Assembly: GCA_964344215.1 (NCBI GenBank)
Contig: CAYFMP010000057.1
Coordinates: 1-26,187, forward strand
Direction: 5' to 3'
DNA from: CAYFMP01 sp964344215
GTDB taxonomy: Bacteria > Pseudomonadota > Alphaproteobacteria > Rhodospirillales > Casp-alpha2
Length of the DNA: 26,187 nucleotides
Below the pieces are notes generated by a model that saw only the letters and a list, made by a program, of their open reading frames with translations, made no database searches and was not told the origin of the DNA. The position numbers and the translations under genes are program-made. Below are positions 14,931 through 22,340 of the stretch, piece after piece (positions within the stretch are counted from its first letter, which is position 1; each line of letters opens with the position of its first letter).

Positions 14931-15824
14931 CTACCGGGGAAGCGCTTGCAGCAGGAAGGCGGCCCGCAACGTGTCGTTGATCGGCATGCGCATGCCTGTC
15001 ACCCCGGGATTGAACCAATGGTCGTAGACATCGTAGATCTCGCCGTTTCGCATCATCTCGGCCAACACCCTGTTGCCGATCAGTCGGAATACCGAATCTC
15101 CCTTCGGAACCATGATCCCATAGGGGTCGTAGCTCAGGAACGGTCCCACCACCTTGAACTTGCCGGTGGCGTCGAACTTGCTGATGAGGCCATAGAGAAG
15201 CACGTGATCGGTGGCGAACGCATCGACAGCGCCCGTGGTCATTTTCTCCCAGCCCTCGTCGTGGTCGCGGACCGATACGATCCGGATGTTCATGTGCTTT
15301 TCATTGATCGCCTTTCGTACCGCCTCCTCGTTGGTTGTGCCGGCGGTAAGGGCGATCGACCGGCCCTCTAGATCCTCCAATTTCCTGATCCCGGAACCGG
15401 CCGGAACGGCCAGCTTGGTTCCGGTAATGAACATGATGGACAGGAAATCAACTTGCCGGGCTCGAGTGAGATTGTTGGTGGTCGAACCGCATTCCATATC
15501 GATTTCGCCGTTGACGAGCTTTGGAATTCGGTTGGTCGAGGTGACGGCAACGAAATCGACGTCGAGAGTCGTACGACCGAGCTCCTGTTTGATGGCTTCG
15601 ACGATACGCAGACAGAGATCGATGGAGTACCCGATCGGCGCGTCATCGCTGCCGATATACGAAAAAGGTATCGACGAAGTCCGGTGACCGATCTTGATGG
15701 CGCCGGTTCGTGCGATCTTGCTGAGGGTCGGCGAATGGTCGTCTCCGAAAACTTCCGATGGCAACACGAGCACGGCCAACGCCAATATCATAGTGCCAAA
15801 ACGGTGCCGTCCGTGGATCATCAT
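14931..15824 (-). CDS. Amino acid ABC transporter substrate-binding protein, GltI-like
   Basis: A 297-residue periplasmic binding protein. A signal peptide covers about 1-27 (MILALAVLVLPSEVFG). The mature part follows the glutamate/aspartate-binding GltI/BztA pattern: IGHRTSSIPFSYIG (45-58), TSTNRIPKLVNGEIDMECG (95-113), TTNNLTRARQVDF and AGTTNEEAV. Dicarboxylic amino acids are therefore the likely ligands by family, but this is not proven. The ATG at 15824 overlaps the stop of the upstream kinase gene (ATGA), so the two are translationally coupled. A GTG or other upstream start would lie inside the kinase gene and is less likely. No permease or ATPase gene is present in the window. Confidence 0.87.
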   Translation of the reverse strand: MMIHGRHRFGTMILALAVLVLPSEVFGDDHSPTLSKIARTGAIKIGHRTSSIPFSYIGSDDAPIGYSIDLCLRIVEAIKQELGRTTLDVDFVAVTSTNRIPKLVNGEIDMECGSTTNNLTRARQVDFLSIMFITGTKLAVPAGSGIRKLEDLEGRSIALTAGTTNEEAVRKAINEKHMNIRIVSVRDHDEGWEKMTTGAVDAFATDHVLLYGLISKFDATGKFKVVGPFLSYDPYGIMVPKGDSVFRLIGNRVLAEMMRNGEIYDVYDHWFNPGVTGMRMPINDTLRAAFLLQALPR

Positions 15825-16738
15825 GAGCGCCCGACAGCATTCAAATGGGTGGCGAAATCCGGGTCCGACATTAGGGCTTTGCAACGTTCGAAACGCCCCG
15901 TCGAGTAAGCCCAGAAGTCCTCGACCGGATTGTCGTTGGCGTGTTGGATCAACCCCCACAAGGTCCAAAGCAGATCGCACATCGCCTTGTAGATGATCAT
16001 TCGGCCGTACACATCCGGCGGCGGTTCGCCTCCGCAATAGGCCTGCATCAATTCGCGATCCTGTTCCACGGCGAAGCCGGCTTCGACGGAGAGATCGCCC
16101 AGGTCCCAGATCGGATCGTTCATCCCCGAATACTCCCAATCGACGATCCACATGCGGTTTCCGTCGTCGAGGAAGTTTTCGCACAGGGGATCACAATGAC
16201 AGGGGGCGAGCTTAGTCGGATGGTCGTCCAATACCTCCCGCACCGCCCCGGCTTCCCCGACCACGTCATGGTAGCCGTCCGGCAGGGTGGCGCCCAGTTT
16301 ATCGAGGACCCCGAGGTATTCGTCGATCATGCTGAACAACTCGAATCGGAATTCGAAAGGTTCGCCATGGGCGTGCAAGGATTTCAAAGCAAGCGCGGCT
16401 CGGGTCGGTGCGCCTGGAGTCTCCGGAAACGACTGGGGCGTCATCGTCTTGCAGTCGTCCACATGGGCGAGAAGCATGAGGCCGTCCGATTCATCGAAGA
16501 ACAACACCTCGGGGCCAACGCCGGCAGCCGCCGCGACCCGGGTGTTGTGCCCCTCGACCCGGCGGTCGATATACTCTCCGGTGCCTTCGCCGGCGATCCT
16601 CAGAACGAAGGTGCGGTCCGGCGTCCCGACCCGGTAGACCAGATTGGTCAGACCGCCCAAACGCTCGACGGATATGTCGCTCTCGGAGATATCGGCCAGC
16701 AACGGAATGCTCTTGAGCGCGGCAAAGACCTGATCCAT
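15821..16738 (-). CDS. Choline/aminoglycoside kinase-family phosphotransferase
   Basis: A 305-residue protein-kinase-like small-molecule kinase of the choline/ethanolamine kinase (LicA-like) and APH group. The N-lobe has GGLTNLVYRV (28-37), as in choline kinases. The catalytic loop is CHCDPLCENF with H181, D183 and N188. The magnesium-binding motif IVDWEYSGMNDPIWDLGDL carries D200. It is cytoplasmic, with no signal peptide. It is divergent from recO with 45 bases between starts. It is coupled by a 4-base overlap to a GltI-like binding protein, an odd pairing; the substrate could be choline, ethanolamine or another alcohol or amine. The fold call is firm, the substrate is not. Confidence 0.87.
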   Translation of the reverse strand: MDQVFAALKSIPLLADISESDISVERLGGLTNLVYRVGTPDRTFVLRIAGEGTGEYIDRRVEGHNTRVAAAAGVGPEVLFFDESDGLMLLAHVDDCKTMTPQSFPETPGAPTRAALALKSLHAHGEPFEFRFELFSMIDEYLGVLDKLGATLPDGYHDVVGEAGAVREVLDDHPTKLAPCHCDPLCENFLDDGNRMWIVDWEYSGMNDPIWDLGDLSVEAGFAVEQDRELMQAYCGGEPPPDVYGRMIIYKAMCDLLWTLWGLIQHANDNPVEDFWAYSTGRFERCKALMSDPDFATHLNAVGRS

Positions 16739-16783
16739 ACCCGAGACCCTAACATTCCTCGACGGTTACGGTAAACTCGCGGT

Positions 16784-17509
16784 ATGGATTGGCAGGACGA
16801 CGGCATCGTCTTAGCGGCCCGCAAGCACGGCGAGAACTCGGCGATCGTGTCGCTGCTGACGCGCCAACACGGCCGTCACGCCGGTTTGGTGCGCGGCGGT
16901 AGCGGGAGAAGGGCGCGCGGGCTCTATCAGCCGGGAAACCTTGTGGCGGCCCATTGGAAAGCGCGGTTGCCCGAACATCTCGGAACCTACCGATGCGAAA
17001 TGACCGATGCCGTGGCGGCCGGCCTTCTGAACGAGCCGGCCAAGCTGGCTGGGCTAAGTTCGGCCTGCGCGGTGGCCGAGGCGGCCTTGCCCGAGCGCCA
17101 ATCCCACCAGCCGGTGTTCGACGGCTTGCTGGTGCTGCTGGAAGCATTGGATGGGCCGTCATGGCCGTCGGTCTACGTGAAATGGGAGTTGGGACTGCTC
17201 CAGGAACTCGGTTTCGGCCTCGATCTGTCCCGTTGCGCCGCCACCGGGACGGTCGATGATCTGGTATCGGTGTCACCCAAGTCAGGGCGCGCCGTCTCAC
17301 GGGCCGCTGCCGCACCCTACAAGGATGTATTGCTGCCGCTGCCGAGATTTCTCTTAATCTCCGGAGAAACCGGAAGCCCAACGGAGATCACGGAAGGACT
17401 GGCGCTGACCGCCTACTTCTTCGAGCGCCATGTGTTCGGACACCGCCGCAACGGGATGCCCGCAGCCCGACGGCGCCTCGCCGAACGATTGCAAGCGGGA
17501 AAAACGTAA
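16784..17509 (+). CDS. recO: DNA repair protein RecO
   Basis: A 241-residue recombination mediator that helps load RecA on SSB-coated single strands in the RecFOR pathway. The N-terminal OB fold (1-80) starts MDWQDDGIVLAARKHGENS and contains the HAGLVRGG strand. The helical C-terminal part includes KWELGLLQELGFGLDLSRC and VSPKSGRAVS, typical of alphaproteobacterial RecO. Only single cysteines remain at the zinc-finger position, so zinc binding is doubtful. It lies downstream of era, but a three-gene minus-strand block intervenes. The convergent gap to the cold-shock gene is 16 bases. Confidence 0.95.
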   Translation: MDWQDDGIVLAARKHGENSAIVSLLTRQHGRHAGLVRGGSGRRARGLYQPGNLVAAHWKARLPEHLGTYRCEMTDAVAAGLLNEPAKLAGLSSACAVAEAALPERQSHQPVFDGLLVLLEALDGPSWPSVYVKWELGLLQELGFGLDLSRCAATGTVDDLVSVSPKSGRAVSRAAAAPYKDVLLPLPRFLLISGETGSPTEITEGLALTAYFFERHVFGHRRNGMPAARRRLAERLQAGKT

Positions 17510-17525
17510 GGTCGAAATTGCAGAG

Positions 17526-17741
17526 TTACTCTTCCGAGCTCAAGATCAGATTGTCTGCGGCCATGCGGCCGTTCTCCGTCGATACCAGTTCATATTCCAG
17601 CTGTTGACCCTCGCGCAGCGTATCGACTCCGGCTTTGGTCACCGCCGATATATGAACGAACGCGTCTTTCGAGCCGTCCTCGGGCTCGATAAACCCGTAC
17701 CCCTTTGCTCTGTTGAACCACTTGACCGTGCCTTTGGCCAT
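17526..17741 (-). CDS. Cold-shock protein, CspA family
   Basis: A 71-residue single cold-shock domain that binds single-stranded RNA and DNA and acts as an RNA chaperone. RNP1 is KGYGFIEP (13-20) and RNP2 is AFVHIS (27-32). The start MAKGTVKWFN is canonical, with a strong GGAGGGG Shine-Dalgarno. The leader contains a 6-bp hairpin, CGGTGC and GCACCG with a TGTG loop (17771-17786), about 30 bases upstream of the ATG. Whether it is cold-induced cannot be told: many alphaproteobacterial paralogues are constitutive or stationary-phase. Confidence 0.95.
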   Translation of the reverse strand: MAKGTVKWFNRAKGYGFIEPEDGSKDAFVHISAVTKAGVDTLREGQQLEYELVSTENGRMAADNLILSSEE

Positions 17742-17973
17742 AATTACCCCTCCAAGTTTTAGTACGCGACCGGTGCTGTGGCACCGTCCCCTTCATCCTG
17801 GCCGCAAGTGTTCGGGAGTAACGTGGTCTAGTCGTGAAACGGCTAATCGATACTTCGAAGTTTGCGCAACCGTTTTTGCTAACTAGTGCCATTCCATATT
17901 CTTTTCAAGGCCTAACATGCATCGGCGATGACTTTTCCGCATACACCCATACACCGACGATTTACGCCACAGA

Positions 17974-18013
17974 TTGACGGGTCCGTTGTTTGCGATACTA
18001 TATCTTGTAGTAT
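17974..18013 (+). promoter_or_regulatory. parC promoter with overlapping dyad
   Basis: TTGACG (17974-17979), a 16-base spacer and TACTAT (17996-18001) form a good sigma-70 promoter, with transcription starting near 18008 and a leader of about 30 bases. An inverted repeat, ATACTA (17995-18000) and TAGTAT (18008-18013), covers the -10 and the start site, where a repressor would act. The rest of the 296-base gap to the cold-shock gene (17742-17973) holds only that gene's leader and no visible gene. Confidence 0.45.
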
Positions 18014-18037
18014 TCGTACACTCAGACGAGTTGGTCC

Positions 18038-20266
18038 ATGACACGAACCGCCCCGGCCGGCGATATTCTCGATACGCGGCTCGCAGATGCGCTGAGCGAG
18101 CGCTACCTCTCCTACGCCCTCTCGACAATCATGTCGCGCTCGCTTCCCGACGTGCGCGATGGTTTGAAGCCGGTCCACCGTCGTCTGCTGTATGCCATGC
18201 GGCAACTCAAGCTCGATCCCGAGTCGGGGTTCAAGAAATGCGCCCGCATCGTTGGCGATGTCATGGGTAAGTACCATCCGCATGGCGACCAAGCGATTTA
18301 CGACGCCATGGTCCGTCTCGCCCAGGAGTTCGCCCAACGCTACCCCCTGGTCGACGGCCAGGGAAACTTCGGCAACGTCGACGGCGACAATGCCGCGGCC
18401 ATGCGCTACACGGAAGCGCGCCTGACCGACGTGGCGTGGGCGCTGTTGAATGGCATCGACCGCGACAGCGTCGATTTCAGGGGCACCTACGACGGCGAGG
18501 ACGAGGAACCGGTGGTGCTGCCGGCGCGGTTCCCGAACCTTCTCGCCAACGGCGCCGCCGGCATCGCCGTCGGCATGGCGACCAACATACCGCCGCACAA
18601 TGTCGGTGAGTTGTGCGACGCCCTCGTTCATTTGATCAAGTTCCCGCGCGCCACTTTCGACAAGCTGGTCGAGTTCGTTCCCGGCCCGGACTTTCCGACC
18701 GGCGGCGTTCTCATCGAGCCGCGCGACAGCGTCGTTGATTCGTACCGGACGGGACGCGGCGGCTTCAGGTTGCGCGCCAAATGGAAGACCGAGAAACTGG
18801 GCCGCGGTGTCTATCAGATCGTCGTCACCGAGATCCCCTATCAGGTTCAGAAATCCCGCCTGATCGAGAAAGTGGCGGAGCTTCTGAACGACCGCAAACT
18901 GCCACTCGTCAACGACATACGCGACGAGTCGGCCGAAGACGTTCGCATCGTCATCGAGCCCAAGAACCGCAGCGTCGAAGCCGATCTCCTGATGGAGCAC
19001 CTGTTCCGCCAAACCGACCTGGAGATTCGTTTCGGCCTCAACCTCAACGTCATCGATGCCGACAATCGGCCGGGCGTGATGAACCTCCGGGATGCGTTGA
19101 AGGCGTTCCTCGATCACCGCATGGATGTCCTGGTTCGCGAAACCGAATACCGTTTGGAGAAGATCGAGCGGCGCCTGGAAATCCTCGAAGGGCTGCTGGT
19201 CGCCTATCTGAACCTCGACAAGATCATCAAGATCGTGCGCGAGGAGGACGAACCGAAGCCGAAGATCATGAAGGCGTTCAAGCTCAACGACGTACAGGCC
19301 GAGGCCATCCTCAACATGCGCCTGCGCCAGTTGCGCAAACTCGAGGAAATCGAAATCAACAACGAACACAAGGCGCTCAGCAAGGAAGGCAAGGACCTGC
19401 GCGCCCTGCTCAAGGACGAAAGGAAACGCTGGAAGACGATTTCGTCGGAGATCGCCGGGATCAAGAAGCAGTTCGGCGCCAAGACGCCGCTGGGCCGCCG
19501 TCGTACCGAGATCGGCGAGCCCCCGAGCGCCGTCGTCGTGCCCTTGGAATCGATGATCGAGAAAGAGCCCATTACCGTCGTCGCTTCGGAGAAGGGGTGG
19601 ATCCGGGCCGTCCGCGGCCATGTCGAAAACACCGCCGAGATGAAATACAAGGAAGGCGACAAGGGACGTTTCGCCATCCATGCCGAGACCACGGACAAGC
19701 TGGTCGTTTTCGCCACCAACGGCCGTTTCTACACGCTCGGATGCGACAAGCTGCCAGGCGGCAGAGGGCACGGCGAACCCCTGCGTCTGATGATCGAATT
19801 GACCAATGGTCACGACGTTGTGGCGATGTTCGTCCACAAACCTGACCGCCGCTTGATCGTCGCTTCCGAAAGCGGGCGCGGGTTCATCGTCGAGGAAAGC
19901 GAGGTCCTGGCGCAGACCAAGAACGGCAAGCAAGTGCTCAATCTCGGCGAAGGAGAGGAGGCTGCCGTCTGCGTCGTCGTCGGCGAGGAACACGACGGGA
20001 TCGCCGTGCTCGGTTCCAATCGAAAACTCCTGATTTTTTCCTTGGACGAACTGCCGGTTATGACGCGCGGCCGCGGCGTCATCCTGCAACGCTACAAGAA
20101 GGGCGGATTGGTCGACGTAACGACTCTGAAACTGGACGAAGGCTTGACGTGGCGTTCCGGCAAAGGGTTCCGAACGGATCCGGAGATCGAACGCTGGATC
20201 GGCAAGCGTTCGCAGGCCGGGCAGCTACCGCCGAAGGGGTTCCCGAGAGGCAACCGATTTACTTGA
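18038..20266 (+). CDS. parC: DNA topoisomerase IV subunit A
   Basis: A 742-residue breakage-reunion subunit of topoisomerase IV, which decatenates daughter chromosomes with ParE. The N-terminal core has YLSYALSTIMSRSLPDVRDG, GKYHPHGDQAIYDAMVR and the active-site tyrosine Y124 in AAAMRYTEARLT. At the quinolone-resistance positions (Ser80 and Glu84 in E. coli) it has Q85 and D89. A long coiled tower region (about 370-480) and a C-terminal beta-propeller with fewer blades than GyrA follow. The length and the lack of a GyrA-box support ParC over GyrA. The ATG follows a promoter with an overlapping inverted repeat. The partner parE is not in the window. Confidence 0.95.
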   Translation: MTRTAPAGDILDTRLADALSERYLSYALSTIMSRSLPDVRDGLKPVHRRLLYAMRQLKLDPESGFKKCARIVGDVMGKYHPHGDQAIYDAMVRLAQEFAQRYPLVDGQGNFGNVDGDNAAAMRYTEARLTDVAWALLNGIDRDSVDFRGTYDGEDEEPVVLPARFPNLLANGAAGIAVGMATNIPPHNVGELCDALVHLIKFPRATFDKLVEFVPGPDFPTGGVLIEPRDSVVDSYRTGRGGFRLRAKWKTEKLGRGVYQIVVTEIPYQVQKSRLIEKVAELLNDRKLPLVNDIRDESAEDVRIVIEPKNRSVEADLLMEHLFRQTDLEIRFGLNLNVIDADNRPGVMNLRDALKAFLDHRMDVLVRETEYRLEKIERRLEILEGLLVAYLNLDKIIKIVREEDEPKPKIMKAFKLNDVQAEAILNMRLRQLRKLEEIEINNEHKALSKEGKDLRALLKDERKRWKTISSEIAGIKKQFGAKTPLGRRRTEIGEPPSAVVVPLESMIEKEPITVVASEKGWIRAVRGHVENTAEMKYKEGDKGRFAIHAETTDKLVVFATNGRFYTLGCDKLPGGRGHGEPLRLMIELTNGHDVVAMFVHKPDRRLIVASESGRGFIVEESEVLAQTKNGKQVLNLGEGEEAAVCVVVGEEHDGIAVLGSNRKLLIFSLDELPVMTRGRGVILQRYKKGGLVDVTTLKLDEGLTWRSGKGFRTDPEIERWIGKRSQAGQLPPKGFPRGNRFT

Positions 20267-20325
20267 GAGCCGAGGCCTGATAGGAACACGGGCGAACCGA
20301 ACCCTCATTCAGGAGCGTGAGCGCC

Positions 20326-20928
20326 ATGAGCACACTGACCGCCCCCCATCCGACACTAATCTCGGCGCTCTGGCCGAAGGGCGAAGCCGCCGGTGCTGTG
20401 CGCTTTGCCATCCTGGCCGTCATCGGAAGCCTGCTGATCGCCTTGGCCTCGAAGATCCAGGTGCCGTTCTATCCGGTTCCGATGACCATGCAGACATTCG
20501 TCGTCCTCGCCCTCGGCATGGCCTACGGCTGGCGGCTGGGCGGCGCCACCCTGGCCCTGTATCTGGCCGAGGGCGCATTCGGTCTACCGGTGTTCGCGGG
20601 TACGCCCGAAAAAGGCATCGGTCTCGCTTACATGATGGGTGGCACCGGCGGCTACCTGATCGGATTCGTCGCTGCCGCCACCGTCTGCGGATGGCTGGCC
20701 GAGCGCGGTTGGGACCGCAACTTCCTGACCACCGGCCTCGCCATGCTGATCGGCAACGTCGTCATTTACGTCCCCGGCCTGCTGTGGCTGGGAAGCCTGT
20801 ACGGCTGGGACAAGCCGATCCTGGAGTGGGGATTGACCCCGTTCATCCTCGGCGACCTCACGAAACTGGCCCTGGCGGCGCTCGTCCTGCCGCTGGCCTG
20901 GAAATTCGCCGAGCGCACCAAGGATTAG
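20326..20928 (+). CDS. bioY: Biotin transporter BioY
   Basis: A 200-residue integral membrane S-component that binds and imports biotin, alone or with an ECF energising module. About six hydrophobic segments are visible. Family motifs are QVPFYPVPMTMQTFVVLALG (44-63), AYGWRLGGATLALYLAEGAFGLPVF, GGTGGYLIGF and the C-terminal TPFILGDLTKLALAAL. I chose the ATG at 20326 because AGGAG lies 10 bases upstream; a GTG at 20317 sits only 1 base after that Shine-Dalgarno. No bioM/bioN or biotin synthesis genes are adjacent. It is 59 bases after parC and could be co-transcribed. Confidence 0.94.
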   Translation: MSTLTAPHPTLISALWPKGEAAGAVRFAILAVIGSLLIALASKIQVPFYPVPMTMQTFVVLALGMAYGWRLGGATLALYLAEGAFGLPVFAGTPEKGIGLAYMMGGTGGYLIGFVAAATVCGWLAERGWDRNFLTTGLAMLIGNVVIYVPGLLWLGSLYGWDKPILEWGLTPFILGDLTKLALAALVLPLAWKFAERTKD

Positions 20929-21053
20929 CGACAACGCGATACGAGACGGCCGCTTTCGGATCTCAGCGACGCGGGAAGGGAGCAGTGTCCGGGCGCACCG
21001 TAGCGCCACGTTTCGTGCCCGTCTCCAATCCTGGCATCGCGCAACTTGCGGGC

Positions 21054-21082
21054 TTGAGGGCGCTCCTGCCATTTGCTAGCGT
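21054..21082 (+). promoter_or_regulatory. Possible TRAP operon promoter
   Basis: TTGAGG (21054-21059) and TAGCGT (21077-21082) are 17 bases apart, about 45 bases before the binding-protein ATG. The match to sigma-70 consensus is modest. No other candidate in the 198-base gap after bioY looked better. Confidence 0.3.
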
Positions 21083-21126
21083 GCGGATGACAGAATAACC
21101 GTCCAATTGAATTCAGGGAGACAATT

Positions 21127-22224
21127 ATGAAAAGACGCGAGTTTTTGAAAAAATCCGCTGTCGCCGGCGTGGCCGGAACGGCGGCGGCGGCGACGCTTTC
21201 GAAGCCCGCCATCTCGCAGGGCCTCAAGAAAATGGTCGTGGTCTCGACTTGGCCGCGGGATTTTCCGGGCCTCGGAACCGGCGCCCAGCGTCTCGCGAAG
21301 CGAATTAACGACATGACGGAAGGCCGTATTTCGGTCGAGTACTTCGCCGCCAAGGAGCGGGTCGGCGCCTTCGATTCGTTCGACGAGGTGGCTTCCGGAA
21401 GCGCCCAGGCCTATCACGCCGCCGATTATTATTGGAAGGGCAAGCACCTGGGATGGGCCTACTTCACGGCGGTGCCGTTCGGCCTCAGCTATACGGAGAT
21501 CAACGCCTGGATCCGTTTCGGCGGCGGCCAGGAACTGTGGGACGAGTTGGCGGCCGGTTTCGGCCTCAAATGCGTCATGGCCGGCAACACCGGTTGTCAG
21601 ATGGGCGGTTGGTTCAACAAGGAGATCAACTCGGCCGACGACCTCAAGGGCCTGAAGATGCGTATCCCCGGCCTCGGAGGCGACGTCATGGCGAAACTCG
21701 GCGCCTCGCCGGTTTCCATCCCCGGCGGTCAGATCTACGAGAACCTGGTTTCCGGCGCCATCGACGCGACTGAGTGGGTGGGCCCCTGGAACGACAGCTT
21801 CATGAAGTTCTACGAGGCCGCCAAGTACTATTACTATCCAGGCATGCACGAGCCGGGCTCGATGATCGCGTTCGGCATGAACAAGAAGTGGTGGGAAGGT
21901 CTTTCCAAGTCCGATCAGCTGATCATCGAAGCCGCCGCGGCCATGGAAAACGACGTCATGATGGCCGAATACAACATGAAGAGCGGATCGGCGCTGGCCA
22001 GCCTGATCAAGGACCAGGGCGTCAAGCTGCGTAAGTTCAACGACGACGTCTACGACAGCTTCGCCGAGGCGGCCGAGGAAGTGTTTGCGGGCGTCCGCGC
22101 GCACAGCGCCCTGGCGAAGAAGATCGACGCCAGCTTCGTGGCGGCGCGCAAGGACCTCGGCGGCTGGTCGAAGATTTCCGACCAGGCGTTCCTGCAGCAG
22201 CGCAACCGGGCGCTCGGCCTCTAG
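21127..22224 (+). CDS. dctP: TRAP transporter substrate-binding protein, TakP/FcbT1 type
   Basis: A 365-residue periplasmic binding protein of a TRAP transporter. It starts with a twin-arginine signal (KRREFLKKSA, then a mild hydrophobic stretch, cleavage near 30), so it is probably exported folded by Tat. The mature part follows the mannitol/chloroaromatic subfamily that includes Rhodobacter TakP, a 2-oxoacid binder: NTGCQMGGWF (154-163), R179 in LKMRIPG, and DATEWVGP (213-220), then YYYYPG. R179 is the likely carboxylate-binding arginine. A 2-oxoacid or similar organic acid is a reasonable but unproven ligand. An AGGGAGA Shine-Dalgarno precedes the ATG. Confidence 0.93.
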   Translation: MKRREFLKKSAVAGVAGTAAAATLSKPAISQGLKKMVVVSTWPRDFPGLGTGAQRLAKRINDMTEGRISVEYFAAKERVGAFDSFDEVASGSAQAYHAADYYWKGKHLGWAYFTAVPFGLSYTEINAWIRFGGGQELWDELAAGFGLKCVMAGNTGCQMGGWFNKEINSADDLKGLKMRIPGLGGDVMAKLGASPVSIPGGQIYENLVSGAIDATEWVGPWNDSFMKFYEAAKYYYYPGMHEPGSMIAFGMNKKWWEGLSKSDQLIIEAAAAMENDVMMAEYNMKSGSALASLIKDQGVKLRKFNDDVYDSFAEAAEEVFAGVRAHSALAKKIDASFVAARKDLGGWSKISDQAFLQQRNRALGL

Positions 22225-22249
22225 CCGGCGTCGTCCTTTGAGATAGCGA

Positions 22250-22283
22250 AAGCGGAGCTCCGACGGGGCTCCGCTTCTCGTTT
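22250..22283 (+). terminator. Hairpin between the binding-protein and permease genes
   Basis: AAGCGGAGCTCC (22250-22261) and GGGGCTCCGCTT (22265-22276) form a 12-bp stem, including one T-G pair, with a 3-base loop, then TCTCGTTTC. It lies 25 bases after the binding-protein stop. The weak T-run suggests partial termination or 3'-end protection that leaves more binding-protein mRNA than permease mRNA. Confidence 0.5.
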
Positions 22284-22340
22284 CTCAGGCGAGGAGGGCG
22301 GTTCAAAGGTAACGCCCATGTTGAGAACGATCCGGCGTCA

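Noticed and set aside
15825..16184. A longer start for the GltI-like binding protein at 16184
   Set aside because: The extension lies inside the kinase gene, is Arg-rich, and would precede a clear signal peptide; the ATGA overlap start at 15824 is preferred.
17912..20089. A 725-codon open frame antisense to parC
   Set aside because: It lies wholly opposite the conserved parC coding sequence, and its protein shows the repetitive Asp/Val/Leu/His pattern of a high-GC reverse-strand shadow.
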